Assembly (NCBI RefSeq): GCF_000764225.1
Contig: NZ_JQED01000029.1
Coordinates: 62,001 to 126,000, forward strand
Direction: 5' to 3'
DNA: 64,000 nt
Source of the DNA: Colwellia psychrerythraea
GTDB taxonomy: Bacteria > Pseudomonadota > Gammaproteobacteria > Enterobacterales > Alteromonadaceae
The notes below the pieces were generated by a model, which saw only the letters and a list, made by a program, of their open reading frames with translations, was not told the origin of the DNA and ran no database searches. The translations under genes were made by a program, and so were the position numbers. Each line of letters starts with the position of its first letter. Position 1 is the stretch's first letter. Shown here piece by piece: positions 39,019-47,524 of this stretch.

Positions 39019-39411
39019 TTATTTTAACTTCTTAATACGTTCAACTTGACTAACAACATCCGTTAAACGAATACCAAACTTATCATTAACAACCACGACT
39101 TCACCATGGGCAATTAGCGTACCGTTAACTAATACATCAAGTGACTCGCCTGCGACTCTATCTAGTTCAACAACCGAGCCTTGGTTTAACTGTAATAAGT
39201 TTCTGATACTAATATTACTTCGACCTACTTCCATTGAAATAGTCACAGGGATATCTAAAATAGCATCGAGCTTTCTTTTTTCATCACCAGTAATTGGGTT
39301 GTCATCTGGGGTTAATTCTTCGAGGTCTACAGTTTTAGCAGCACTTGCTTCCGCTTGCTCATCTAATGCCTCATCCCACATACTTAGGTCTTCATCTTTA
39401 TCGTTACTCAT
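39019..39411 (-). CDS. fliN: C-ring switch protein FliN
   Basis: A 130-residue switch component. The acidic N-terminal part (about 1-50) is followed by the SpoA fold (ILDIPVTISMEVGRSNISIRNLLQLNQGSVVELDRVAGESLDVLVNGTLIAHGEVVVVNDKFGIRLTDV). It binds FliM and the FliH export complex. GAGG precedes the ATG. It should be next to fliM, but a 265-bp repeat element separates the two genes. Confidence 0.96.
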   Translation of the reverse strand: MSNDKDEDLSMWDEALDEQAEASAAKTVDLEELTPDDNPITGDEKRKLDAILDIPVTISMEVGRSNISIRNLLQLNQGSVVELDRVAGESLDVLVNGTLIAHGEVVVVNDKFGIRLTDVVSQVERIKKLK

Positions 39412-39454
39412 ACCACTGGCCTCAATTTATAATTTTGTTCAAATAGATCAACTT

Positions 39455-39719
39455 ATACCCGCTCCACTTGAAGATGCTCATTTCAGGAAGTCTGAGCGAT
39501 ACATAATCAAGGCGCATTTTCTTATTAAGGGTTATTCCCTTAAAAAGAAATGCAACGCTGAGTATGATTTGCTCAGCCGTCCCCAAGGGGCAGGTTTAGA
39601 AACGCTTTATACTGCGTTATTGATTTCGACAATAGAATAACTATTCTCTTCAATCAATGCATTGCCTAAAGGCGTTTCTAATTCCAGCTGAATCATGCAT
39701 CTTCAAGTGGAACGGGTAT
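39455..39719 (-). repeat. MITE-like repeat between fliM and fliN (copy 2)
   Basis: A 265-bp element with inverted ends: ATACCCGCTCCACTTGAAGA at the left and the complement of ATACCCGTTCCACTTGAAGA at the right (33 bp with few mismatches). A strong internal hairpin (39513-39553) has GCATTT..CTTATTAAGGG pairing with CCCTTAAAAAGAAATGC. The core 39571-39666 corresponds, inverted, to 3744-3839 of copy 1. The right end overlaps the fliM stop codon (39719-39721), and the left end lies 44 bp before the fliN start. A chance frame of 113 codons on the plus strand spans it but has no coding features. Confidence 0.82.
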
Positions 39720-40783
39720 TACAAGTCATCTTCTAACAGGTGAAGTTCTGCATCACTATCAAGGCGTTTACCACCTTTGGTTAAAATAGTAAGTTCAGAT
39801 TTAGCTGACTCTGGTCGCCTAATTTTCGATTCGATTTTTAATGCTACATTATCTCGACTACGGCCCAACTTAGCTCTAAAAGTTGGTAAGTCTTCAATTA
39901 GCACAGTAATATTATCAGGCATTTCAATCGGTATAATATCTCCCGCCTGTAACTCCATCACTTGACTTAAGGAGATATCTACCTCAATAAACTTAGTATT
40001 TATGTTAACAGGGACATCCATAATTTCATCACGTAACGCTTTCGACCAACGCATATCGGTGTCTTCTTTATCACTTTGCACACCAGCATCTAACAACTCA
40101 CGAATAGGTTCGAGCATAGAGTATGGTAAGGCTATGTGGAAATCCCCGCCGCCACCATCTAATTCAATATGAAAGGAGCTAATAACCACAACTTCCGTGG
40201 GACTAACAATATTTGCCATTGAAGGGTTAACTTCTGAGTCTAAGTATTCAAAAGAAACATCCATCACTGGTGACCACGCTTCTTTATAATCTTCGAAAAC
40301 AAGCTTTAATAGCATCTGAATAATACGACGCTCTGTTGGTGTAAACTCACGACCTTCTATTTTAGCGTGATAACGACCATCACCTCCAAAGAAGTTATCT
40401 ACTAAAATAAACACCAAACGTGCTTCCATAGTAATTAATGCTGTCCCTTTTAAAGGACGAAATCGCACCATATTCAAGCTAGTCGGTACAAATAGAGTAT
40501 GTATATACTCACCAAACTTTATCATTTGGATACCATTAATAGAAACTTCTGCGGTTCTGCGCATCATATTAAATAAGCTAATCCTCATATGACGAGCAAA
40601 ACGTTCATTAACCATTTCCAGCGTCGGCATACGGCCGCGCACAATCCTATCTTGTGAAGAAAAATCATAATCAGAGGTGCCATCGCGCGATTGTACGACA
40701 TCCTCAACTATTTCTTCTTCTTCAACATCATCAACACCATGTAAAAGGGCATCAATTTCGTCTTGGGATAATAAATCACTCAC
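39719..40783 (-). CDS. fliM: C-ring switch protein FliM
   Basis: A 354-residue switch protein. The CheY-binding peptide is at the N-terminus (LLSQDEIDALLHGVDD, 4-19). The CheC-like middle domain starts near SQDRIVRGRMPTLEMVNERFARHMRISL, and the C-terminal SpoA domain has NINTKFIEVDISLSQVMELQAGDIIPIEMPDNITVLIEDLPTFRA. The TAA stop (39721-39719) lies partly in the terminal repeat of the adjoining MITE-like element, so the insertion may have set the present C-terminus. Confidence 0.96.
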   Translation of the reverse strand: MSDLLSQDEIDALLHGVDDVEEEEIVEDVVQSRDGTSDYDFSSQDRIVRGRMPTLEMVNERFARHMRISLFNMMRRTAEVSINGIQMIKFGEYIHTLFVPTSLNMVRFRPLKGTALITMEARLVFILVDNFFGGDGRYHAKIEGREFTPTERRIIQMLLKLVFEDYKEAWSPVMDVSFEYLDSEVNPSMANIVSPTEVVVISSFHIELDGGGGDFHIALPYSMLEPIRELLDAGVQSDKEDTDMRWSKALRDEIMDVPVNINTKFIEVDISLSQVMELQAGDIIPIEMPDNITVLIEDLPTFRAKLGRSRDNVALKIESKIRRPESAKSELTILTKGGKRLDSDAELHLLEDDL

Positions 40784-40858
40784 TCGATAGTCTCTTCTTA
40801 TTTACTTTGCTTAATGTTAACTAAAACAATGGGCGCTTCGGCCGGTAAACTTAACTAA

Positions 40859-41413
40859 TTATTGCATAACAAAACCTGTGAAAAGTACTTTTTCAACGGT
40901 TTTATCACCTTCTACATCTGTCATGATTTTTTGCACTGCTGCCAACGATTGCTGCTTTAACGCAACTTTTCCAGCACTAGTAGCCAGATCATCGGCATTA
41001 GCTTGTGAGAACACACCTAACAAAGTACTTTCTATTAGTGGAATATGCATCTTTGCATTCTCTTCGTTGTCACCACCGCGAACGAGTAGTTGCGCCCGAA
41101 TTTCGACAAAACGATCTCTAGCAGCTCCGGGGACATTAAACCGAAAAGGTCTTGGCATAGGTACATACAGAGCAGATCCTAACTGTGCCCCCGAATCAAC
41201 TTTAGCTACCTCACCAGAATTACTATCTAATGCAGCATCCAATTCTGCTTGACTGGCACTATCATCGCCACCACCCATTAAGAAAAAATAAGCACCTGCA
41301 CCGCCACCGAGTAAAATAACAACAGCGATAATGATGATCATCATCTTTTTCTTTTTACCTGAATTATCTAGCTCTAATTCGCCTTCTTTACCAGTATCTT
41401 TATCATCTGCCAT
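40859..41413 (-). CDS. fliL: Flagellar basal body-associated protein FliL
   Basis: A 184-residue single-span protein: cytoplasmic charged start, a lysine cluster (GKKKKMM), a membrane helix (about 24-46, IIIIAVVILLGGGAGAYFFLM), then a periplasmic stomatin-like domain ending KVLFTGFVMQ. FliL forms a ring around the stators and supports torque under load. It is first of fliL-M-N-O-P-Q-R, 120 bp after fliK. Confidence 0.95.
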   Translation of the reverse strand: MADDKDTGKEGELELDNSGKKKKMMIIIIAVVILLGGGAGAYFFLMGGGDDSASQAELDAALDSNSGEVAKVDSGAQLGSALYVPMPRPFRFNVPGAARDRFVEIRAQLLVRGGDNEENAKMHIPLIESTLLGVFSQANADDLATSAGKVALKQQSLAAVQKIMTDVEGDKTVEKVLFTGFVMQ

Positions 41414-41533
41414 GAGAACCCTTTAAATTATACAGTCACAAATAGTGATAAGAATAAGTGACTAATTAATGACATAGTGTTTATGAATAGACTATATCCT
41501 TGAATAGTCTTTGAGCCAATGTGTTTTCATCAA

Positions 41534-43558
41534 TTAAGCATAGTAATCTACGCCAGTTGCAGAAGAATCGAACAATTGTGCTGATAAAACATGCTCTACC
41601 TTGTCCTCGTCATTGTTAGCGTCATTGGCAAGCAGAGAGCCGTTGTTATTATTTCTTTCTAAGCTCTGTTCATTTGCACTCTGTTGCTGATCTTGTTGTT
41701 CAACATTAGCTCCACCGACATCAACACCTTGCTCCGACAGCATATCTTTTAATTTATGCATATTTTGTTCTAAAGCATCTTTTGCTTGCTGATTTTGTAC
41801 CACAAAATTAACGGAGGCTTGCTCGCCTTGCATGTTGACACGTACTTGCATATTACCAAACTCTGGCGGATCTAACGTTATATCAAATTGCTGCATCTTT
41901 TGATTAATGGTTAGCATTACTTTATCTTTTACCGCATCAGCAAAGTCTTTTCTAAAAATTGAAATTGTTTCTTGCTGAAGCTGGATATTATTTTTCTGTA
42001 TTTGTACAGTATCACTGGCGACATTATGATTTAATACTTCAGAGACTTGATGTTCAAAATAGGCAGCATTACTTTGTTTTGCTTGAGTTGCTTTTACTGT
42101 TTGAGCTTGTAGGTCTGCAGCTGTACGCATGGTAATATTATCAATTACCTTACCTGTGGTTTTTACACTCGGCTCTGAGGACTGACTCTCAGCAAAAATA
42201 GCTGAGTCAATAGCTTCCTCACCTGCTTTATCTACAACTTGCTGTTCACTGCTCGCTGCCTCTACTTTTTTTTGTACTTGAGCTTGTTGTAACGCTTGTA
42301 TTTGAGCTGTGGTCATCTCAGGTTGTTTTTCTTTAAGCGCTGCTGACTGATTTTTCAGACTAGGCTCAATCAATACTGCATTTGCGTTTAATGCGCGCTC
42401 TACATCTATTCTATCAGCATTGACCTTGCTTAATGGGGTGGTTGCAGTCTCACTATTATTCAAATTTTCTTTTAAGGGTGATTCTGAGTTAATAACAGTG
42501 CTTACCGTCGATTCATCAGCAACATTATCTGTACTTTCTGCTAATTCAACTGGTATATCACCTTTAAACTGAACGGCTTGACTCACTTTGTTTTTATCTT
42601 GAGTTAATTCGGCTTTACTAACAGGTTTATTAGTCGAGAGCGAAAGGTCTTCAGCTATTAATTCTCCCTCAATGTTAGCTTCAGCAGACAATGGATATAG
42701 CTCTGCATCACCTTGCTCTGACAGTTGGCTTTTATTGGCCTGTGCCGCTCCCGCTGCCAAGTCAGTTATTTTGTTTTTTGCTTGAGCTGTAACTAGTTGA
42801 GCATTAACTAACTGTTCGCTCGTAATGCTTTGACTCTTAGTCGTGTTTTGCTGTGCTTGTAACAACAATTGATAATCTTTTAATATTTGGTCATTTGATT
42901 GCGTTGCCACTGCATTATTACTTTTGATCTGCGTCCGAGCCAAAAGCTCCTCTTTTGAAAATGCACTTAACTTATGTTCAGTTGGCAGAGCTACGTTATC
43001 ATCTTCAAAATTTTCCCCTGCAACGGTTCGGCTACTGGCCTGATCATCAACCAGTTTATTTTTAACAGGTATCTCAGTATTATTAACAGCAGCATTACTC
43101 GATACATCTTCACGAATCGCCTCAGATTTAGCTAAGGTTTGGTCGCTGTTATAAAGTAATGAAATAAACTGCTCAGATTCAGCTAAAGATCCATTTTTTA
43201 ATGTCGAAGTCGTATCTATATCACTTTCTTTTCTCTGCTTTCCATCTAATGCAGTGTCTTCGTAGGCAAGGTTTACATCGGGTGACTGTTCAACGTCACT
43301 TTCTTGGCGATTATTAACCTCGATCACATCACTTTGTTCTTGAGCGGCAATAGTATTAGCCTGAGTTGCCGCTACAGTTTTCTCTGTTACTGTCGACTTT
43401 GTTTCATTAATCGCTTTATTTTCTTCAGGAAAGTGTTGCTCAACTAAACTAGAAAAGTCAGTTTCTTTATTACTACTCTCAGAAGAACTTGATGAATCTT
43501 TAGCTTTTAAATCAGTCTCTTGTGATAAAAAAATAGGTAAAGCATTCACTTTTTGCAT
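41534..43558 (-). CDS. fliK: Flagellar hook-length control protein FliK
   Basis: A 674-residue protein, much longer than the 405-residue E. coli form. Most of the chain (about 1-530) is low-complexity, rich in Gln, Ser, Asn, Asp and Glu, as expected for a molecular ruler whose length sets hook length. The conserved C-terminal export-switch domain covers about 535-635, with MQQFDITLDPPEFGNMQVRVNMQGEQASVNFVVQ and ALEQNMHKLKDMLSEQGV. A sigma-54 element precedes the gene in the 165-bp gap after fliJ. Confidence 0.93.
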   Translation of the reverse strand: MQKVNALPIFLSQETDLKAKDSSSSSESSNKETDFSSLVEQHFPEENKAINETKSTVTEKTVAATQANTIAAQEQSDVIEVNNRQESDVEQSPDVNLAYEDTALDGKQRKESDIDTTSTLKNGSLAESEQFISLLYNSDQTLAKSEAIREDVSSNAAVNNTEIPVKNKLVDDQASSRTVAGENFEDDNVALPTEHKLSAFSKEELLARTQIKSNNAVATQSNDQILKDYQLLLQAQQNTTKSQSITSEQLVNAQLVTAQAKNKITDLAAGAAQANKSQLSEQGDAELYPLSAEANIEGELIAEDLSLSTNKPVSKAELTQDKNKVSQAVQFKGDIPVELAESTDNVADESTVSTVINSESPLKENLNNSETATTPLSKVNADRIDVERALNANAVLIEPSLKNQSAALKEKQPEMTTAQIQALQQAQVQKKVEAASSEQQVVDKAGEEAIDSAIFAESQSSEPSVKTTGKVIDNITMRTAADLQAQTVKATQAKQSNAAYFEHQVSEVLNHNVASDTVQIQKNNIQLQQETISIFRKDFADAVKDKVMLTINQKMQQFDITLDPPEFGNMQVRVNMQGEQASVNFVVQNQQAKDALEQNMHKLKDMLSEQGVDVGGANVEQQDQQQSANEQSLERNNNNGSLLANDANNDEDKVEHVLSAQLFDSSATGVDYYA

Positions 43559-43665
43559 AATAATCTCAGTAACTTAAATCAATTAAATCCGAAAATTAAC
43601 ACCGCATACCATGGGTACGGCGAATATTAAAACTCTCAAGCATTCTTTTTAACTATAGAAAATAG

Positions 43666-43681
43666 AGCAAAAACCATTCCA
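43666..43681 (-). promoter_or_regulatory. Sigma-54 promoter element before fliK
   Basis: The minus strand reads TGGAATGGTTTTTGCT, with GG and GC exactly 10 bases apart and a TTGC -12 element. It lies about 108 bp before the fliK start. Confidence 0.6.
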
Positions 43682-43723
43682 CTTTCTTATCAAATGCCTG
43701 TAGATAACTCAATTTATGGAAGA

Positions 43724-44167
43724 TTAGCGAGTTGGTCGTCGAATATATTGCTGTATGGCTATTTCATCAAACATTTTTTGTTCGGTTTTGTCTGCAGCGA
43801 CAGCAATTTTTGCCAAACGTTTATCTCGTAATAGTTCAACTGCCTTTACTTTTTGTCTTTGCTTTAACCAAATACTCTTACTCTGTTCTACCAGTGCTTT
43901 GGCTTGTCGTGTCGCTATTTCAACTTGTTCCGACGCGGTATCAAGTTTGGCGATAAAGGCATGGTAATGGCTATATGTCGCACTATCTAAACCCTCTTGT
44001 GCTCTTTGACTTAAACGCTTCATGTATTCTAACCGGTAATCCGCAACTCCCTGTAAACGAGAAATATTCTGTTGATATTCATTTTCAGCTATCTTTAATT
44101 GATCAGCGCAGCGTTGCTCGTTATCTTGTTCATACTTTAAAATGGTATCAAGTTGCTTCATTGGCAT
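43724..44167 (-). CDS. fliJ: Flagellar export chaperone FliJ
   Basis: A 147-residue coiled-coil protein that links the FliI ATPase ring to FlhA and helps recycle chaperones. The heptad-rich chain runs almost the full length (LDTILKYEQDNEQRCADQLKIAENEYQQNISRLQGVADYRLEYM...). Identification relies on length, coiled coil, family-like N-terminus and position after fliI. Confidence 0.9.
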   Translation of the reverse strand: MPMKQLDTILKYEQDNEQRCADQLKIAENEYQQNISRLQGVADYRLEYMKRLSQRAQEGLDSATYSHYHAFIAKLDTASEQVEIATRQAKALVEQSKSIWLKQRQKVKAVELLRDKRLAKIAVAADKTEQKMFDEIAIQQYIRRPTR

Positions 44168-44237
44168 ATAGAGAACTCTTTATATCACTCGTTTAAATTC
44201 AATGCTTCTTTTCAAAAGTGCATATTTCAATGTTAAC

Positions 44238-45587
44238 TTATTGATTATTATGCGCGTGTGCTGCGGCAATAATTTCTTTTAGCTGCGCAATACTTTGATC
44301 ATAGGGAATAACTTCATCAATTTTTTGTTGTAAGAAAAAATTAATGACCGGTAGCACATTTATAGCTTGATCAATACGAGGATCATTACCTTTGGTATAA
44401 GCACCAATAGCAATAAGATCTTTATTTTGTTGATAAAGGGCATACATTTGTTTTAATTGTTTCGCTAACTCTTGATGATCTGGGCTAGTAACCATTGGCA
44501 TTACCCTAGAAATAGAGCCTTCAATGTTTACCGCTGGATAATGCCCTGCATCGGCTAATTCTCTCGATAAAACAACATGACCATCTAAAATAGCGCGGGA
44601 GGCATCTGCAACAGGATCTTGCAAATCATCACCTTCTGTTAATACCGTATAAAAAGCCGTGATCGAGCCTTGCCCTTCACCGCCATTACCTGCACGTTCA
44701 ACAAGTTGCGGAAGTTTAGAGAAAACTGAAGGCGGATACCCTTTTGTAGCTGGTGGCTCACCAACAGCTAAAGCTATTTCTCGTTGAGCTTGTGCGTAGC
44801 GGGTTAATGAATCAAGCAATAGCAATACATTTAGACCTTGGTCGCGAAAGTACTCACTAATCTGTACTGCCGTTTCACAACCTTTCAGGCGCATTAAAGG
44901 TGAATTATCGGCTGGTGCAGCGACAACAACGGCGCGTCTAATCCCTTCTTCACCTAATATTTCTTCAATAAACTCTTTTACTTCTCGGCCACGTTCACCG
45001 ACAAGACCAACAACAACCACATCAGCAGTTGTACCACGGGTCATCATCCCCATTAACACACTTTTACCAACGCCTGAGCCTGCAAAAAGCCCCATACGTT
45101 GACCTTTACCAATACTTATAAAACTATTAATCGAACGAACCCCCACATCAAGCACTTCAGTGATAGCCCGTCGTGATAATGGGTTAATAGGTTTACTATC
45201 ATGATGATAGTCATCATCTGCTTTTATCGGGCCTTTATTATCAAGCGGTTTACCAACGCCACTAATAACACGGCCAAGTAATCCCATTGATAAAGGTACT
45301 TTAGCTTTACTGGAAATAGGTAGTACTCGCGCACCAGGCATAACACCGCGAAGGCTTTCTTCGGGCATTAAATAGGTAATATCTTGAGCAAAGCCTACAA
45401 CTTCGGCCAATAAATCACCATGAGCTGTTTCAACAAGGCATTGGCTGCCAACATGTGCTTTTACGCCAACGGCTTCAAGAGTTAAACCAACAACTCGTAC
45501 TAACCTTCCAGCGACTGGCGCTTTAAAATCATGAATAAATTGTTGATTTTTTTTTAAACGCTCGGATAAGCGTGAGCTATCAACCAT
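44238..45587 (-). CDS. fliI: Flagellum-specific ATPase FliI
   Basis: A 449-residue F1-beta-like ATPase of the export apparatus. Walker A lies in GLFAGSGVGKSVLMGMM, Walker B in LNVLLLLDSLTRYAQAQREIAL, and GEPPATKGYPPSVFSKLPQLVERAGN is diagnostic. The catalytic Glu region GLVGERGREVKEFIEEILGE is intact. It is preceded by fliH, its regulator, and followed by fliJ. Confidence 0.97.
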   Translation of the reverse strand: MVDSSRLSERLKKNQQFIHDFKAPVAGRLVRVVGLTLEAVGVKAHVGSQCLVETAHGDLLAEVVGFAQDITYLMPEESLRGVMPGARVLPISSKAKVPLSMGLLGRVISGVGKPLDNKGPIKADDDYHHDSKPINPLSRRAITEVLDVGVRSINSFISIGKGQRMGLFAGSGVGKSVLMGMMTRGTTADVVVVGLVGERGREVKEFIEEILGEEGIRRAVVVAAPADNSPLMRLKGCETAVQISEYFRDQGLNVLLLLDSLTRYAQAQREIALAVGEPPATKGYPPSVFSKLPQLVERAGNGGEGQGSITAFYTVLTEGDDLQDPVADASRAILDGHVVLSRELADAGHYPAVNIEGSISRVMPMVTSPDHQELAKQLKQMYALYQQNKDLIAIGAYTKGNDPRIDQAINVLPVINFFLQQKIDEVIPYDQSIAQLKEIIAAAHAHNNQ

Positions 45588-45649
45588 GGTGTTTAATTAC
45601 CTTAAAAAGTACGAGGCTAAGAATGTAAAACTCAGAAAGTCCCTTGAGA

Positions 45650-46438
45650 TTATGAGTGTTGATGCAAAGCATCTTGCATAAAAGGTTCAAGCACTTGCTT
45701 TAACCTAGCTTTCATCTGTAAATCAATATTTGAAGTACTATTTTCTATTTGGCAACTACCAGGGGGAAACTGTGGGGCCGGTAATAAACGCCAGCCCTGT
45801 TGTTGTATATGTGCAGCACCAAATTGGGCTTCAACCAGTTTAATATCACTTGGGTTTAAACATATTTGTGTTTGAGCATCACTGCTGGGTAAACTTTTAA
45901 TGCCGGTAGTGATCGCAGTCATTAAAATGTCAGGGTTAGTTTTTGCTTCGTGTAAAACTACCGCTTCAGTTAATTGCAAAACTAAATTAAGTAACTGCTC
46001 TTCTACATTTTTTTCTACGCTCGCAAGTGGTTGATGCAACTGTTCAATTAAATGTTGCCAAATAGCACTTTGCTGATCAATACGTTCTTTGCCTTGTGCT
46101 AAACCTTGTTCAAGCCCCTCTTCAATACCTTGTGCCTGACCTTCTTCTAGACCTTTCGCCTTTCCTTCTTCATACCCCTTAGCAAAGCCTTCTTCTTTAC
46201 CCTGACTAAAACCTTCTTCACTTGCCGCTTGTCGAATTTCTTCAATCTCTTGTGCTGTCAAAGGTTGTGGTTCAACTTCTTCCGGCTCTGGCGGCTCATA
46301 TACCCAGTTGCTTTTTTTACCTAAAGCGTTTGTTTTTTCTTGCTCTTGAGCTGTGGGCTGATTTTGCACATCAGGCAAAGACCACAAATCAGTCGTTTCT
46401 TCAGATGCCTTGATAATACGAATAGTTGATTTACTCAT
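45650..46438 (-). CDS. fliH: Flagellar assembly protein FliH
   Basis: A 262-residue stator-like regulator of FliI. After a disordered N-terminus the chain has a striking run of glycine repeats every four residues (about 97-140: EGFSQGKEEGFAKGYEEGKA and onwards), as described for FliH helices. The C-terminal domain (about 150-255) binds FliI. It lies 30 bp after fliG. Confidence 0.94.
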   Translation of the reverse strand: MSKSTIRIIKASEETTDLWSLPDVQNQPTAQEQEKTNALGKKSNWVYEPPEPEEVEPQPLTAQEIEEIRQAASEEGFSQGKEEGFAKGYEEGKAKGLEEGQAQGIEEGLEQGLAQGKERIDQQSAIWQHLIEQLHQPLASVEKNVEEQLLNLVLQLTEAVVLHEAKTNPDILMTAITTGIKSLPSSDAQTQICLNPSDIKLVEAQFGAAHIQQQGWRLLPAPQFPPGSCQIENSTSNIDLQMKARLKQVLEPFMQDALHQHS

Positions 46439-46468
46439 TAAAATACCTTTTCATACCACACGAATTAA

Positions 46469-47524
46469 TTATAAGAACTCATCGCCACCGCCGCCGCCGC
46501 CCAGCATAATCTCACCAGCATCCGAAAGTCGTCTAGCAACGGATAATATTTCTTTTTGTGCCGCTTCAACTTCACTTATACGAACAGGGCCCATAGCCTC
46601 TAAATCATCAGCCATCATTTCTGCCGCACGTTTTGACATGTTACTCATTATCTTGTCTTTTAATGCTTCGTCTGTACCTTTAATTGCCTTCATCAATGCT
46701 TCTTGCTGTACTTCTCGTAAGATAGCCTGCATACCTCTATCATCCACATCGGCAAGATTTTCAAAGACAAACATTAAGTCTTGAATTTGCTGACTCATCT
46801 CTTCATCATTTTCACGAATTGAGTCCATCAACATACCTTCAACATTAGTTTCCAGATAGTTCATAATATCTGCCGCGGCTTTTAATCCACCCATTTTCGC
46901 AGCTTGTGCACCCGCTTGGCCAGCAAACTGTTTCTCCATAATCTCATTCAATTCTTGCAATGCTGCAGGTTGTACTTCTTCTAAATTAGCAATACGCATC
47001 ATTAAGTCTAAGCGTACCTTATCGGTAAACTGTCCCATAATCTCAGCAGATTGTTCTGGTTCTAAATAAGAGAGTACAATTGTTTGAATTTGAGGATGCT
47101 CATTACGAATAATATTGGCGACTTGTTTAGAGTCCATCCACTTCAATGAGTCTAATCCCTTAGCGCCACCGCCCATAACGATTTGATCAATTAAGTTACC
47201 TGCTTTATCTTCGCCCAAGGCTGCAGTTAGCGCTCTGCGAACAAATTCTTCACTTTGGAAACCAATAGTAGAGAAGTTTTGGATTTCATGAATAAATAAC
47301 TTATGCACAGCGGTGATTTTTTCTTGAGTGAAATCCTCCATCGCAGCCATAACAGTACCCACTTGTTGTACTTGCTTTGGTTCTAGGTGTTTAAGAATTT
47401 GCGCGGCATCTTCTTCAGACAAACTAAGCAGTAAAATTGCTGCTTTTTCAGCGCCTTCTAATTTTTCTACATCAAAGCCTGCAGGAGCTGCGGCTAATTC
47501 ACCGACTTCATTTTCATCACTCAT
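46469..47524 (-). CDS. fliG: C-ring motor switch protein FliG
   Basis: A 351-residue rotor protein that binds FliF with its N-terminal domain, FliM with its middle and stators with its charged C-terminal helix (ILREVQQEALMKAIKGTDEALKDKIMSNMSKRAAEMMADDLEAMGPVRISEVEAAQKEIL). The EHPQ segment (NEHPQIQTIVLSYLEPEQSAEI) is conserved. The C-terminus ends GGGGGGDEFL, coded by a run of GGC/GGT codons. It overlaps fliF by 8 bp. Confidence 0.97.
   Translation of the reverse strand: MSDENEVGELAAAPAGFDVEKLEGAEKAAILLLSLSEEDAAQILKHLEPKQVQQVGTVMAAMEDFTQEKITAVHKLFIHEIQNFSTIGFQSEEFVRRALTAALGEDKAGNLIDQIVMGGGAKGLDSLKWMDSKQVANIIRNEHPQIQTIVLSYLEPEQSAEIMGQFTDKVRLDLMMRIANLEEVQPAALQELNEIMEKQFAGQAGAQAAKMGGLKAAADIMNYLETNVEGMLMDSIRENDEEMSQQIQDLMFVFENLADVDDRGMQAILREVQQEALMKAIKGTDEALKDKIMSNMSKRAAEMMADDLEAMGPVRISEVEAAQKEILSVARRLSDAGEIMLGGGGGGDEFL
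46484..46502. repeat. Trinucleotide (GCC) run at the 3' end of fliG
   Basis: Six successive glycine codons, read GCC/ACC on the plus strand, form a GC-rich microsatellite in an AT-rich genome. Unit gain or loss would keep the frame and only alter the glycine count in the flexible FliG tail. Confidence 0.8.

Noticed and set aside
39299-39640. Plus-strand open frame of 113 codons through the fliN-fliM gap
   Set aside because: It runs from antisense fliN into the repeat element; the part in the repeat reflects repeat sequence and has no coding signature.
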